From: Methanoregula sp. | Lineage (GTDB): Archaea > Halobacteriota > Methanomicrobia > Methanomicrobiales > Methanospirillaceae | Length of the DNA stretch: 26,677 nucleotides | NCBI GenBank assembly: GCA_023228295.1 | Contig: JALOBP010000038.1 | Span: 1-26,677 of the forward strand | Direction of reading: 5' to 3' | Shown: one piece after another, positions 1 to 7,738 of the stretch | Numbering within the stretch: the stretch's first letter is position 1 | Layout: each line of letters begins with the position of its first letter | Translations under genes and position numbers: made by a program | The notes under the pieces: generated by a model | The model's database searches: none | Told to the model about the DNA's origin: nothing | Seen by the model: only the letters and a program-made list of their open reading frames with translations

Positions 1-216
1 GCGAAGTTCCAGGTATTGGTAATTCCGGCAGACAGTATGGATTTCAAGGACCCGGAGTTTTCTACAACAATATCGGCTGTCAAAGGTTCCACAACAGCGA
101 ACCTCTTCTCAGTCAACATTCCGACAAAGAACCTCCCCCCGGGACAGCATATCCTCGCGGTCTCTGCGTATGACTATGAGACAACCGGCACAATCCTCTT
201 TAACGTAGTAGCCTGA
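1..216 (+). CDS. C-terminal fragment of a surface protein with an Ig-like module (5'-truncated by window edge)
   Basis: The frame is open from base 1 to a TGA at 214-216, so the true start lies outside the window and about 71 residues are visible. The fragment has a pattern seen in the repeat modules of the genes at 4751 and 5643: a serine/threonine-rich stretch, an N-x-F/W-S segment, a P-P-G turn followed by H-I-L-A-V-S, and a closing beta strand ending in FNVVA. This suggests a membrane-anchored or secreted protein of the same beta-sandwich type, but that assignment is inference from a short tail. It lies 44 bases before the first lipoprotein gene and on the same strand, so it may belong to the same surface-protein cluster. 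Confidence 0.6.
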   Translation, partial: AKFQVLVIPADSMDFKDPEFSTTISAVKGSTTANLFSVNIPTKNLPPGQHILAVSAYDYETTGTILFNVVA

Positions 217-260
217 ATCGATGGCAAGATGACCCTCTCTCTTTTTAGCCGGGTGGAGCA

Positions 261-1118
261 ATGAACCATGTACTTATGGGAATTGTTGCGATGACCGTAC
301 TGGTCATCGCCATCCCGCTTACCGGCTGTATTGCCGCGGAATCCCCATTACCCGTCGCAGGTAGCACACCGGCTGCCACACCAGTTCCAGTACCTGCTAT
401 AGTAACACAGACACACACCATCGCACCTGTCCCGGTAACACCGGCATGCGCAAATCCGCCACTGGAGCCGTGGAACGGGATACCGGAATCATATGTATCG
501 GCTCTCACCGGAGGATTAGGTTCCACTCCGGTACCGGGCACGCAGTTCAGCACAGCAGATCTCTACGGGACTCCGTCACATACCTGGCAGGAATACCTAT
601 ACACACAGGATATCCCGGGCCTTCCCCATGCCGGCGGAACGATAAGAGATGAAATTTCAAAAGAGGAATACCAGGGAAAACCTGCCGTTCATTTAAAAAA
701 ATTTCGTACACACCATATAGACGGATTATCGCCGGAACAGGACATGGAGATAACCCAGGACTATTTCTTTGACGAGTTCCATGTCCTCCTGTCCATGCAT
801 GACCATACCGTGAATAAAGCAGAAGAAGGATCGGGCGCAACATATCCGGGTGATCCTCACAGCGGCATGCCGGATTGTTCAGGCGACCTCTTTTCATTAA
901 AGTTCACCTACCTCGGTACAGAAACGGTCACGGTACAGGCAGGAACGTTTTCCGATGCAAGGAAATACAAGAGGAATATGAGCGATGTCCCGGCGCTCAG
1001 CAAATCCGGCTTTGCGACCTACTGGTTTGCCCCGGGGGTTCCTGTTCCGGTCAGGATTGTAACGGAAGATCCGGTGAAAGGCGATCTGTTAACCCGCGAG
1101 TTGACCGGCTGGGGGTGA
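261..1118 (+). CDS. Predicted lipoprotein, tandem paralog 1 of 5
   Basis: This 285-residue protein begins with a hydrophobic signal peptide ending in a lipobox L-T-G-C (Cys23), so it is probably lipid-anchored on the outer face of the cytoplasmic membrane. A low-complexity Pro/Thr/Val/Ala linker follows to about residue 60. The mature domain opens with CANPPLEPWNGIPESY, contains a central F-D-E-F-H segment, a second conserved cysteine in PDCSG, then VTVQAGTFSDARKY, YWFAPGVPVPV and a terminal ELTGWG. These blocks recur in the four following genes. The strand-rich C-terminal signature (AGTF..A.KY, then YWFAPG) recalls DUF3108- or LolA-like lipoprotein folds, but this is a resemblance only and no function is assigned. 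Start 261 has a GGTGGAG ribosome-binding site just upstream. It is the most divergent in its middle section and ends in GWG followed directly by the stop. Confidence 0.88.
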   Translation: MNHVLMGIVAMTVLVIAIPLTGCIAAESPLPVAGSTPAATPVPVPAIVTQTHTIAPVPVTPACANPPLEPWNGIPESYVSALTGGLGSTPVPGTQFSTADLYGTPSHTWQEYLYTQDIPGLPHAGGTIRDEISKEEYQGKPAVHLKKFRTHHIDGLSPEQDMEITQDYFFDEFHVLLSMHDHTVNKAEEGSGATYPGDPHSGMPDCSGDLFSLKFTYLGTETVTVQAGTFSDARKYKRNMSDVPALSKSGFATYWFAPGVPVPVRIVTEDPVKGDLLTRELTGWG

Positions 1119-1125
1119 GGATGAA

Positions 1126-2034
1126 ATGAACCATGATCCATTTTTCACTGATGCACAAACACCAATGAACCTCCCGGTTGCAGGAATTGCTGCGATGGTA
1201 ATCCTCATGATCGCCATTGCAGCAGCCGGCTGCACCGATGCAACAGCCCGGACACCGGAGGCTGCAGATGTCCCGGCGGTCAAACCAGCCCCAGTGCCTG
1301 CTGCGGTAACGCAGATAAAAACCACGGCGCCGGTCCCGTCAACACCGGCCTGTGCCAATCCGCCTTTGAACCCGTGGTGGGGAGTGCCGGAGTCCTATGT
1401 ATCAGCTGTTTTTGGGGGTGTAAAAACTTCCCCGGCCTCTGGAACACTTGTCAGTAAAGCGGATCTCTACGGTACCCCGACCCATACATGGGAAGAATAT
1501 GCGACGGTCGCCCAAATCCAGGACCTTCCCCGGGGGACAGGGATTACCAGAAACGAAATTTCCAGGGAAGACTACAACGGAAAACCGGCAGTCCATGAGA
1601 GGATTACCAGTACGCTGCACCTTGACGGGACCCCGCCGGAACATGACACGGTCTCCACGACAGATATCTTCTATGACGAGTTCCATGCCATACTGTCAGA
1701 GCATACCCGTTCCGTCAGCGGGACCGGGGCCACTACCGAGAACGACGGCCCTCCGGATTCCCGGGCAGGGAAGCCGGATTGTTCGGGCCGCATTTTCGTA
1801 CCGATGTTCACCTACGTCGGTACAGAGTCGCTTACGGTACCGGCGGGTACATTTCCCGATGCACGGAAATACACGCTGGATATTGCCGATGATCCCATGT
1901 TTGGAAAATCTGCCATGTCCACCCACTGGTATGCCCCGGGAGTACCGGCCGAGCTGAAGAGAATTATTGAGGGCCGGGAAAAAGGAGTCCTGATGACCCG
2001 GGAGCTGACCGGTTGGGGAGGTACGATGAAATGA
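1126..2034 (+). CDS. Predicted lipoprotein, tandem paralog 2 of 5
   Basis: A 302-residue paralog of the preceding gene. Residues 1-13 form an unusual polar N-terminal extension (MNHDPFFTDAQTP) before the hydrophobic signal core, and the lipobox ends A-A-G-C at Cys36. The linker is Ala/Pro/Val-rich, followed by the family blocks CANPPLNPWWGVPESY, TPTHTWEEY, FYDEFHAILSEH, PDCSG, TVPAGTFPDARKYT and ELTGWG. ATG 1126 is preferred because GGTGAGG lies 6-12 bases before it; an inner Met14 has no visible ribosome site. After GWG the frame runs four codons (GTMK) to a TGA that overlaps the next gene's ATG as ATGA. Its 3' half is nearly identical at DNA level to that of paralog 3, indicating recent duplication or gene conversion. 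Function unknown; extracytoplasmic location inferred. Confidence 0.88.
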   Translation: MNHDPFFTDAQTPMNLPVAGIAAMVILMIAIAAAGCTDATARTPEAADVPAVKPAPVPAAVTQIKTTAPVPSTPACANPPLNPWWGVPESYVSAVFGGVKTSPASGTLVSKADLYGTPTHTWEEYATVAQIQDLPRGTGITRNEISREDYNGKPAVHERITSTLHLDGTPPEHDTVSTTDIFYDEFHAILSEHTRSVSGTGATTENDGPPDSRAGKPDCSGRIFVPMFTYVGTESLTVPAGTFPDARKYTLDIADDPMFGKSAMSTHWYAPGVPAELKRIIEGREKGVLMTRELTGWGGTMK

Positions 2035-2939
2035 ACCATGATCCGTTTTTCGCTGATGCGCAAAGATCCATGAAACTACCGGTTGTAGGAATTGTTGCAA
2101 TGGTAATCCTCATCATCGCCCTTGCAGCAGCCGGCTGCACCGATGCCACAGCCCGGACTCCTGATGTTGCTGATGTCCCGGTCGTCACCCCAGCCCTGGT
2201 ACCTGCTGCGGTAACGCAGACAAAAACTATAGCGTCGGTCCCGACTACCCCCGCGTGCGCAAATCCGCCTCTCAATCCTTGGTGGGGAGTACCAGAATCC
2301 TATGTATCACCCTTATCAAGAGAGGCAAAATCTCCCCCGGCCCCGGGCACGCTCATCAGCAAAGCAGATCTCTACGGGACACCGACCCATACATGGGAAG
2401 AATATGATCGCACGGCACAGATCCAGGACCTGCCCGATTCCAGCGGAACGACACGATGTGAAATTTCAAAAGAGAACCGCAAGGGAAGACCTGAGGTTCA
2501 CAAAAGAATAATCCAGACAACCCATCTGGACGGAGCACCCCCCGAACAGGACATGGAGACAACGACAGACGTATTTTATGACGAGTTCCATGCCATACTG
2601 TCCCAGCATACCCGTTCCGTCAGCGGGACCGGGGCCACTACCGAGAACGACGGCCCTCCGGATTCCCGGGCCGGGGCGCCGCATTGTTCGGGCCGCATTT
2701 TTGCACCGGTGTTCACCTACGTCGGTACAGAGTCACTTACGGTACCGGCGGGTACATTTCCCGATGCACGGAAATACACGGAGGATATCGCTGATGATCC
2801 CCTGTTTGGAAAATCTGCCACTTCTACCCACTGGTTTGCCCCGGGAGTACCGGCTGAGCTAAAGAGAGTACTTGAAAGCCAGGAGAAACACCTCCTGATG
2901 ACATGGGAGCTGACCGACTGGGGAGGAACAATGAAATGA
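2031..2939 (+). CDS. Predicted lipoprotein, tandem paralog 3 of 5
   Basis: A 302-residue lipoprotein starting at ATG 2031, overlapping the previous stop as ATGA and preceded by GGGGAGGT about eight bases upstream. An in-frame ATG at 2013 sits inside the ribosome-binding region and the preceding gene, so it is less likely. It shares the odd MNHDPFF N-terminus with paralog 2, the lipobox Cys36, the Pro/Thr/Val linker and all family blocks. The second cysteine motif is PHCSG here, where the other copies have PDCSG or PDCSE. The last residues are GWGGTMK, again read-through relative to paralogs 1, 4 and 5, which end exactly at GWG. Close DNA identity to paralog 2 over roughly 2587-2776 suggests the two are the newest pair in the array. 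Translation is probably coupled to its neighbours. No known function. Confidence 0.87.
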   Translation: MNHDPFFADAQRSMKLPVVGIVAMVILIIALAAAGCTDATARTPDVADVPVVTPALVPAAVTQTKTIASVPTTPACANPPLNPWWGVPESYVSPLSREAKSPPAPGTLISKADLYGTPTHTWEEYDRTAQIQDLPDSSGTTRCEISKENRKGRPEVHKRIIQTTHLDGAPPEQDMETTTDVFYDEFHAILSQHTRSVSGTGATTENDGPPDSRAGAPHCSGRIFAPVFTYVGTESLTVPAGTFPDARKYTEDIADDPLFGKSATSTHWFAPGVPAELKRVLESQEKHLLMTWELTDWGGTMK

Positions 2940-3808
2940 AACGTAACCTGTTACTCAATGATACACTATGGATTATGAAACTGAAAGGAATAGGAATAAT
3001 CGCGGTGGCAGTCCTCGCGGGTGCCATCCTTGCCGGCGGCTGCGTCAGCGATGATCCACCGGTAACTGCCGCAGCCGCCCCGGTTGCCATATCCGTTGCG
3101 ACGCCCGCTGCCGTAACGCAAGCAAATACCATGACGCCGGTCCCCACAACACCCGGCTGCGCAAATCCGCCACTGAACCTGTGGACCGACGTGCCGGAAT
3201 CGTACAAATCCGCTATAACCCTCCCCCCAAAACAAGGCACACAGGTCAGCAGCGCTGACCTCTTTGGTACGCCATCCATCTCATGGAAATCCTACAGAAG
3301 TACGATGCAGTACAGGATTAATCCGGGCTGGATCCTGGTGAAGAGCAAAGGGATATGGAAGCGGGAGATCGCACAGGAGGAGTATCGCGGAGAGACAGCA
3401 AGTCACGTAAAAGATACCCGGACATTCTCCACATCCGAACCGAAAGTATCACCGGAACAGCTGACCGTAACGGATACATGGTTCGATGAGAATAACGTCA
3501 TGGTTTCCCAGCACAGGAAGGTGAGCATTAACGATGACGTAGGCGAGGATACCGACATACCGGCAAAGAATCCGGAACCGGACTGCTCGGGCGATCTCTT
3601 TACTCCCAGGTACGAGTATCTCGGTATTGATCCGGTCACGGTCCCGGCCGGATCGTATCCCAATGCCATGAAATATACCACGAAGTATGGCTCCACCGGG
3701 ACAATCTCGTACTGGTTTGCCACGGGTGTTCCCATCGAGGTTAAAAAAGTCATTGAGGACCCGGAGAAGGAAGAAATGGATACGATAGAACTGACCGGCT
3801 GGGGATAG
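2936..3808 (+). CDS. Predicted lipoprotein, tandem paralog 4 of 5
   Basis: This 290-residue paralog starts at ATG 2936, overlapping the upstream stop as ATGA, with GGGAGGA as ribosome site; an upstream in-frame ATG at 2903 lies well inside paralog 3 and is disfavoured. A further ATG at 2975 would give a more classical signal peptide. The lipobox is A-G-G-C (Cys36). Family blocks are present: CANPPLNLWTDVPESY, PDCSG, TVPAGSYPNAMKYT, YWFATGVPIEVKK and ELTGWG. The middle region is the most altered: TPTHTWEEY is replaced by TPSISWKSY, followed by a longer insert (about residues 120-145). It is therefore an older duplicate than paralogs 2 and 3. Extracytoplasmic lipoprotein of unknown role. Confidence 0.86.
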   Translation: MKRNLLLNDTLWIMKLKGIGIIAVAVLAGAILAGGCVSDDPPVTAAAAPVAISVATPAAVTQANTMTPVPTTPGCANPPLNLWTDVPESYKSAITLPPKQGTQVSSADLFGTPSISWKSYRSTMQYRINPGWILVKSKGIWKREIAQEEYRGETASHVKDTRTFSTSEPKVSPEQLTVTDTWFDENNVMVSQHRKVSINDDVGEDTDIPAKNPEPDCSGDLFTPRYEYLGIDPVTVPAGSYPNAMKYTTKYGSTGTISYWFATGVPIEVKKVIEDPEKEEMDTIELTGWG

Positions 3809-3821
3809 ATAAGGATGAAAA

Positions 3822-4658
3822 ATGAGTTATAATCCCGGATTGTCTGCCCTCGCAGTCGTGCTGATTGCCATCATTGCAGCCGGCTGTATTACTGATAATT
3901 CCCCTGCACCGGCTGATGTTCCAGCCATGATCCCGGCTACCGTCACACACATGGGCACGGTCACTCCGGTCCCGACAACCCCCGGCTGCGCATACCCGCC
4001 GCTGAACCCGTGGACTGGTGTACCGGAATCATACTCATCACCCCTATGGAAAAAACCGGCATCACTCCCTGCTCCGGGCTCGAACGTCAGCTATGCGGAC
4101 CTTGTCGGAACTCCGTCCCTGAACTGGATAGAATATACTTTCACGACGCAGACACAGGACTCCTCACAATCGGGAGGATCAATGAGGACTGAAATTTCAA
4201 AAGAGAACTATCACGGTAAACCTGCGGTTCATAAAAAGTATACCTACATAATTCACACGTCAGGATTACCGCCGGCAATGGATGATACATCGATTTATGA
4301 TACCTATTATGATAATGATAATAACGTCTTATACAAGCATCAGCAGGTTGTCAGAAATGGTGTGACATTAGAGGACAGCGAGATACCGGTCGATAGTACG
4401 AACAGTACTCCGGACTGTTCGGAGTGGATATGGGCTCTAAAGTATACTTATCTCGGCATTGATCCAATCACGATACCGGCTGGTACATTTCCAGAGGCTC
4501 TGAAATATACTACGATTACTCCAGATGATAATCCGGACAGTGAAATAGTATCCGGAACATTCTGGTTTGTTCCGGACGTTCCTGTTGAGGTCAAAAGAAT
4601 ACTTATTAACCGTGAAAGAGGTTCCCTGTTTACAATGGAACTGACCGGCTGGGGATAA
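3822..4658 (+). CDS. Predicted lipoprotein, tandem paralog 5 of 5
   Basis: The 278-residue last member of the array. ATG 3822 is preceded by AAGGATG, and a short classical signal peptide ends in A-A-G-C (Cys22). The linker is short, then come CAYPPLNPWTGVPESY, TPSLNWIEY, a tyrosine/asparagine/aspartate-rich stretch (YDTYYDNDNN), the second cysteine in PDCSE, ITIPAGTFPEALKYTT, FWFVPDVPVEVKR and ELTGWG. Compared with its neighbours it has fewer G/C-rich codons in the middle and lacks the polar N-terminal extension. A 13-base gap separates it from paralog 4, so it is probably on the same transcript. A new promoter follows it at about 4703. Function unknown. Confidence 0.87.
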   Translation: MSYNPGLSALAVVLIAIIAAGCITDNSPAPADVPAMIPATVTHMGTVTPVPTTPGCAYPPLNPWTGVPESYSSPLWKKPASLPAPGSNVSYADLVGTPSLNWIEYTFTTQTQDSSQSGGSMRTEISKENYHGKPAVHKKYTYIIHTSGLPPAMDDTSIYDTYYDNDNNVLYKHQQVVRNGVTLEDSEIPVDSTNSTPDCSEWIWALKYTYLGIDPITIPAGTFPEALKYTTITPDDNPDSEIVSGTFWFVPDVPVEVKRILINRERGSLFTMELTGWG

Positions 4659-4700
4659 TCCCGGGGATCCCTGGAGAGAACAGGAATCCCTGCACAACCA

Positions 4701-4715
4701 AAGATAAATATTTTT
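4701..4715 (+). promoter_or_regulatory. Candidate TATA box for the Ig-like gene pair
   Basis: An A/T-rich element (GATAAATATTTTT) lies about 44 bases before the ATG at 4751 and would place transcription start near 4733. It sits in the 92-base gap after the lipoprotein array, which suggests the pair at 4751-6875 is transcribed separately. Confidence 0.4.
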
Positions 4716-4750
4716 CACGTAATGCACAAAATACATTACATTGATGCTGT

Positions 4751-5632
4751 ATGAAGAAACGATACCTAACCTGGGCCGGTATACTATCCGCGGGAATCCT
4801 CGCGATCCTGTTCATCTATATCCTCGCGACCGGTTCTTTCACGATATTTCCCACGGCAACCATAAATCCCGTTGCTGATCTGCATGCCGGGGAGATGCTG
4901 GTCATCACGGGGACTACGAACCTCCCTGCCGGTGCGGATGTATTTGTGCATTGTAATCGTTCACCCCGCCTTCCCGATACGGATCCTGCAATCGACCGGT
5001 TTGGCGGGCGGGTCAGCATCGTTCATGGCTCCGGGCTTTCCAATACGTGGTCATTGGCAATGGATACGGCAGCCATTGCCCCGGGAGAATATATCGTCAG
5101 CGTCAACAGGTGGATTCCGGTCAATGCTTCAAATGCAAGCTATCGTGCCGGCGATCTCCTCGCAACATCCCGGTTCAGGCTGACCGGCACCGGATCAGGC
5201 ATGACACAACCGGGAAACGCGGAAGCGAACCGGTCGGGTTTTATCACGGTCAACCCTCCCGGGACGAGACAGGCCGGGGAGAAATTCTTCCTCAATGGAA
5301 CAACCAACCTCCCGGCAGAGACAGAACTCCTGCTGGTGGTCGAGCAACGGGATAATGTAGCAACATTCACCCTTGATCCAAAAACACGGGAGAAAACAGA
5401 GAAGGCGGGACACACCGAAACGTTCCTGTTATCAGTACTCCCTGGCACTGGGGGTACCAACCGGTGGTCAACCGTTGTGGATACCGTTGACTTCATCCCC
5501 GGGTATTATCTTGTGAATATTTCAACAACGAAAGGGAACTTCGAAGCAGGAAATTTCACCACGGGAGATATTTTCAGCACTTCATACCTCGTAGTCCGGG
5601 AATCATCCGCAAACAGTACGTATCCACGGTAA
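4751..5632 (+). CDS. Membrane-anchored surface protein with two Ig-like modules
   Basis: This 293-residue protein has a lysine-rich start, one hydrophobic segment at about residues 8-26 with no lipobox cysteine, and a large extracytoplasmic part made of two related beta-rich modules. Each module carries a signature ITGTTNLPAG or LNGTTNLPAE, a later G-x-x-N-x-W-S segment and a P-G-E/Y-Y turn. Several N-x-S/T sequons are present, compatible with archaeal N-glycosylation. The first 36 residues are almost the same as in the next gene, so the two are tandem duplicates. The modules look like uncharacterised Ig-like surface domains of Methanomicrobiales; I cannot name the family with certainty and no ligand or enzymatic motif is seen. 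Confidence 0.85.
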   Translation: MKKRYLTWAGILSAGILAILFIYILATGSFTIFPTATINPVADLHAGEMLVITGTTNLPAGADVFVHCNRSPRLPDTDPAIDRFGGRVSIVHGSGLSNTWSLAMDTAAIAPGEYIVSVNRWIPVNASNASYRAGDLLATSRFRLTGTGSGMTQPGNAEANRSGFITVNPPGTRQAGEKFFLNGTTNLPAETELLLVVEQRDNVATFTLDPKTREKTEKAGHTETFLLSVLPGTGGTNRWSTVVDTVDFIPGYYLVNISTTKGNFEAGNFTTGDIFSTSYLVVRESSANSTYPR

Positions 5633-5642
5633 CGGAGGCAGC

Positions 5643-6875
5643 ATGAAAAAGAAATATCTGACCTGGGCCGGCATTGTCTCAGCCGCAATACTCGTCATCA
5701 TGTTCATCTATATCCTCGCGACCGGCTCTTTCACCATCTTCCCCACAGCATCCATTGACACCATCCCGGACCATGCTGCCGGCGATCTTGTCGTCATAAC
5801 CGGGACAACAAACTACCCGGCCGGCACGAGACTGTCACTGGATATCCTCACCGTTTCCCCCTCTCCCGGAGAGAGAGCACGCGTCGGTGGAACGGATGCT
5901 TATATCGTCCGGGGCGGGGGAATGTCGAACACCTGGTCGGGTGCCTTGGATACATCCGTTATTCCACCAGGGGAATACCGGGTGAATGCATACTGGGTAA
6001 ACGAGACATATTCACGGAGCAATCTCCTTACAACATCCCGGATCAGGCTGATCAATGCCACATCGGATCCGGTAAAGTACCCGCCAGTGAGTGGGAACCA
6101 CACGCAAAGTTACATCAGGATCGATAACCCCGGCACAATATATCGCGGCGAGAAGATCCTCATTACCGGGACAACGAACCTGCCCGAGGATACCGAACTT
6201 CTTTACCTCGTCGTCCAACAATCCGACATATCTGTTTTCGCAGTGGACCCGAAAACCGGGAAGCAGGATATGAAGGGGGGATTCACGCGTTCAGGACTCA
6301 TCGATGTCCTGCCGGGAGAGAACGGGGTCAACCGGTGGTCGTTTGCTTTTGACAGTACCGAGGCTATCCCCGACCGTTATGAGGTGATAATCACACTGGA
6401 TACAATCAGTACAAAGGATATCGGAAAAGTTGGCCCCTTTGGCTCTGAATCACTTGTTATCCTAGAAGCGAACTCAGATCGTCTCACACCGTTAGTGACG
6501 GATACCGGGCCCTGCCAGTCCATCTCGATTGATTCACTTCCGGGTACGCTGATGAACAAGACATACACTATCACGGGAACAACCAGCCTCCAGCCAGGAA
6601 CGGAACTGCTTTTTACGGTTTTACCTGCCGAAAATGAGTTCCGCATGAACATGGGAACAAAGAACCTTTCAGGGATTTTCTCTGGTGCAACGGGAAGGGT
6701 GGGCGTCACCCGCGGGACCGGGGATACGAATATCTGGTCTGCGGATCTGAGCCTCGCAACATTCCCGCCAAAGGAATACATCATGAACGTCAGCAATGAC
6801 CGGATCGATCCCCGGACCTATGGTACCATTTACAGGGACACCTACTGCTCAAAGAGATTTACCATTACGGGATGA
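5643..6875 (+). CDS. Membrane-anchored surface protein with three Ig-like modules
   Basis: A 410-residue paralog of the preceding gene, ten bases downstream, with a strong GGAGG ribosome site at 5634-5638. It has the same N-terminal anchor (MKKKYLTWAG, transmembrane segment at about 8-26, then TGSFTIFPTA) followed by three modules at roughly residues 37-140, 155-275 and 290-410. Each has the signature ITGTTN/S followed by P and a T-x-L strand, and each closes with a P-x-E/R-Y turn. The extra third module makes it longer than its neighbour, so module number varies between duplicates, as is common in surface proteins. A cysteine pair occurs only in the third module (near positions 298 and 402), which may form a disulfide. 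It is followed six bases later by a DUF2178-type gene. Confidence 0.85.
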   Translation: MKKKYLTWAGIVSAAILVIMFIYILATGSFTIFPTASIDTIPDHAAGDLVVITGTTNYPAGTRLSLDILTVSPSPGERARVGGTDAYIVRGGGMSNTWSGALDTSVIPPGEYRVNAYWVNETYSRSNLLTTSRIRLINATSDPVKYPPVSGNHTQSYIRIDNPGTIYRGEKILITGTTNLPEDTELLYLVVQQSDISVFAVDPKTGKQDMKGGFTRSGLIDVLPGENGVNRWSFAFDSTEAIPDRYEVIITLDTISTKDIGKVGPFGSESLVILEANSDRLTPLVTDTGPCQSISIDSLPGTLMNKTYTITGTTSLQPGTELLFTVLPAENEFRMNMGTKNLSGIFSGATGRVGVTRGTGDTNIWSADLSLATFPPKEYIMNVSNDRIDPRTYGTIYRDTYCSKRFTITG

Positions 6876-6881
6876 TACACA

Positions 6882-7460
6882 ATGAAACGACTTACCTATC
6901 TTACATGTACACTGGCGGTTGCCGTCATGGTAGCCGCGATGACTGGATGGTCGATGGCGGCGGGAAATTTCCTCGTGCCGGTCATCGCGATCCCGCTCGG
7001 GATAATCGTAATCCTTGCCTGCCGCCGGAATGTGCAGGAAGTTATCTGCGACGAACGACTGAATAAAGTCCATTCGAAGGCGGCACTTCGCACGCTTGAG
7101 GTTATCGTTATTGCAGGAGCAATTGCCGCGGTTATTCTCTACTCGTTCATGATCAGCGATACCCTGAGCCCGAAGGTCACGGGGAGGGTATACACCGGTG
7201 AGGATGGATCAAGATCCATGGTAATCAACCTCTACAAACCGGGCAGCCCGGAAACCGCGGAAAACCTGATCCGTACGACAACAATTAAGAATATCAATGC
7301 CATGAATGAGTTCGAGGCAATGGATTATTGCCAGTTCCGGCGTGAAGCGTTTTTAGAGAACGAACGGAAAGGTATCGCAGGGATGACAATTGGGATCGGT
7401 ATTATCTCCCTGCTTGCAACGTTCGGAGCGTTTTATCTTTATTACGATCGAAAGTACTAG
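6882..7460 (+). CDS. DUF2178-like multi-pass membrane protein
   Basis: A 192-residue protein with four predicted membrane segments at about residues 5-24, 26-46, 68-90 and 164-186. Between the second and third is the segment CDERLNKVHSKAALRT, which matches the D-E-R-x-x-x-I/V-x-x-K-A-A-x-x-T pattern I associate with the DUF2178 family. A polar loop of about 70 residues sits between segments three and four and probably faces outside. Such proteins are commonly paired with a small XRE-type regulator, and here the regulator follows after 12 bases. Biochemical role unknown; the pairing suggests a membrane component whose synthesis is tied to the regulator. The family call is from memory of the motif. 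Confidence 0.75.
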   Translation: MKRLTYLTCTLAVAVMVAAMTGWSMAAGNFLVPVIAIPLGIIVILACRRNVQEVICDERLNKVHSKAALRTLEVIVIAGAIAAVILYSFMISDTLSPKVTGRVYTGEDGSRSMVINLYKPGSPETAENLIRTTTIKNINAMNEFEAMDYCQFRREAFLENERKGIAGMTIGIGIISLLATFGAFYLYYDRKY

Positions 7461-7472
7461 TCACAGGCTGTC

Positions 7473-7700
7473 ATGAAAAACAGGATTAAAGTCCTCCGGG
7501 CCGAACACGATATGACGCAGGAAGAGCTCGCGGAGCTGGTCGGCGTCACCCGGAATACTATCATCTCCATAGAGAAGGACAAGTACTGCCCCTCCCTCAA
7601 ACTCGGGTACCGGATTGCCCGGACCTTCGGCGTGGGAATAGACGAAGTTTTTGCTTACGAAGAGGATAAAGACGGCCCGTCATCATCTGATGACGATTGA
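7473..7700 (+). CDS. Small XRE/Cro-CI family transcriptional regulator
   Basis: A 75-residue helix-turn-helix protein. Residues 1-60 are almost entirely the DNA-binding domain: MKNRIKVLR, then MTQEELAELVGVTRNTIISIEK (helices 2 and 3, split here as two motifs MTQEELAELVG and VTRNTIISIEK) and the P-S-L-x-L-x-x-x-I-A segment ending at DEVFAYEE. The tail is acidic and serine-rich (PSSSDDD). It lacks a ligand or dimerisation domain, as is usual in this YozG-like group. It lies directly downstream of the DUF2178-type membrane protein, the typical arrangement for this pair, and is likely co-transcribed with it and possibly autoregulatory. Target operators are not identified. Confidence 0.88.
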   Translation: MKNRIKVLRAEHDMTQEELAELVGVTRNTIISIEKDKYCPSLKLGYRIARTFGVGIDEVFAYEEDKDGPSSSDDD

Positions 7701-7710
7701 CTTTTTTGGT

Positions 7711-7738
7711 TTTTACCCGGTAAAAAAATTATACCGGG
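7711..7738. terminator. Possible bidirectional terminator between convergent genes
   Basis: CCCGGTA (7716-7722) and TACCGGG (7732-7738) form a 7-bp inverted repeat with an A/T loop. T-rich runs lie before it on the plus strand (7701-7714), and an A-run sits in the loop. It sits between the stop of the regulator and the last codons of pyrH, so it could end transcripts from both sides. It overlaps the pyrH 3' end. Confidence 0.45.
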
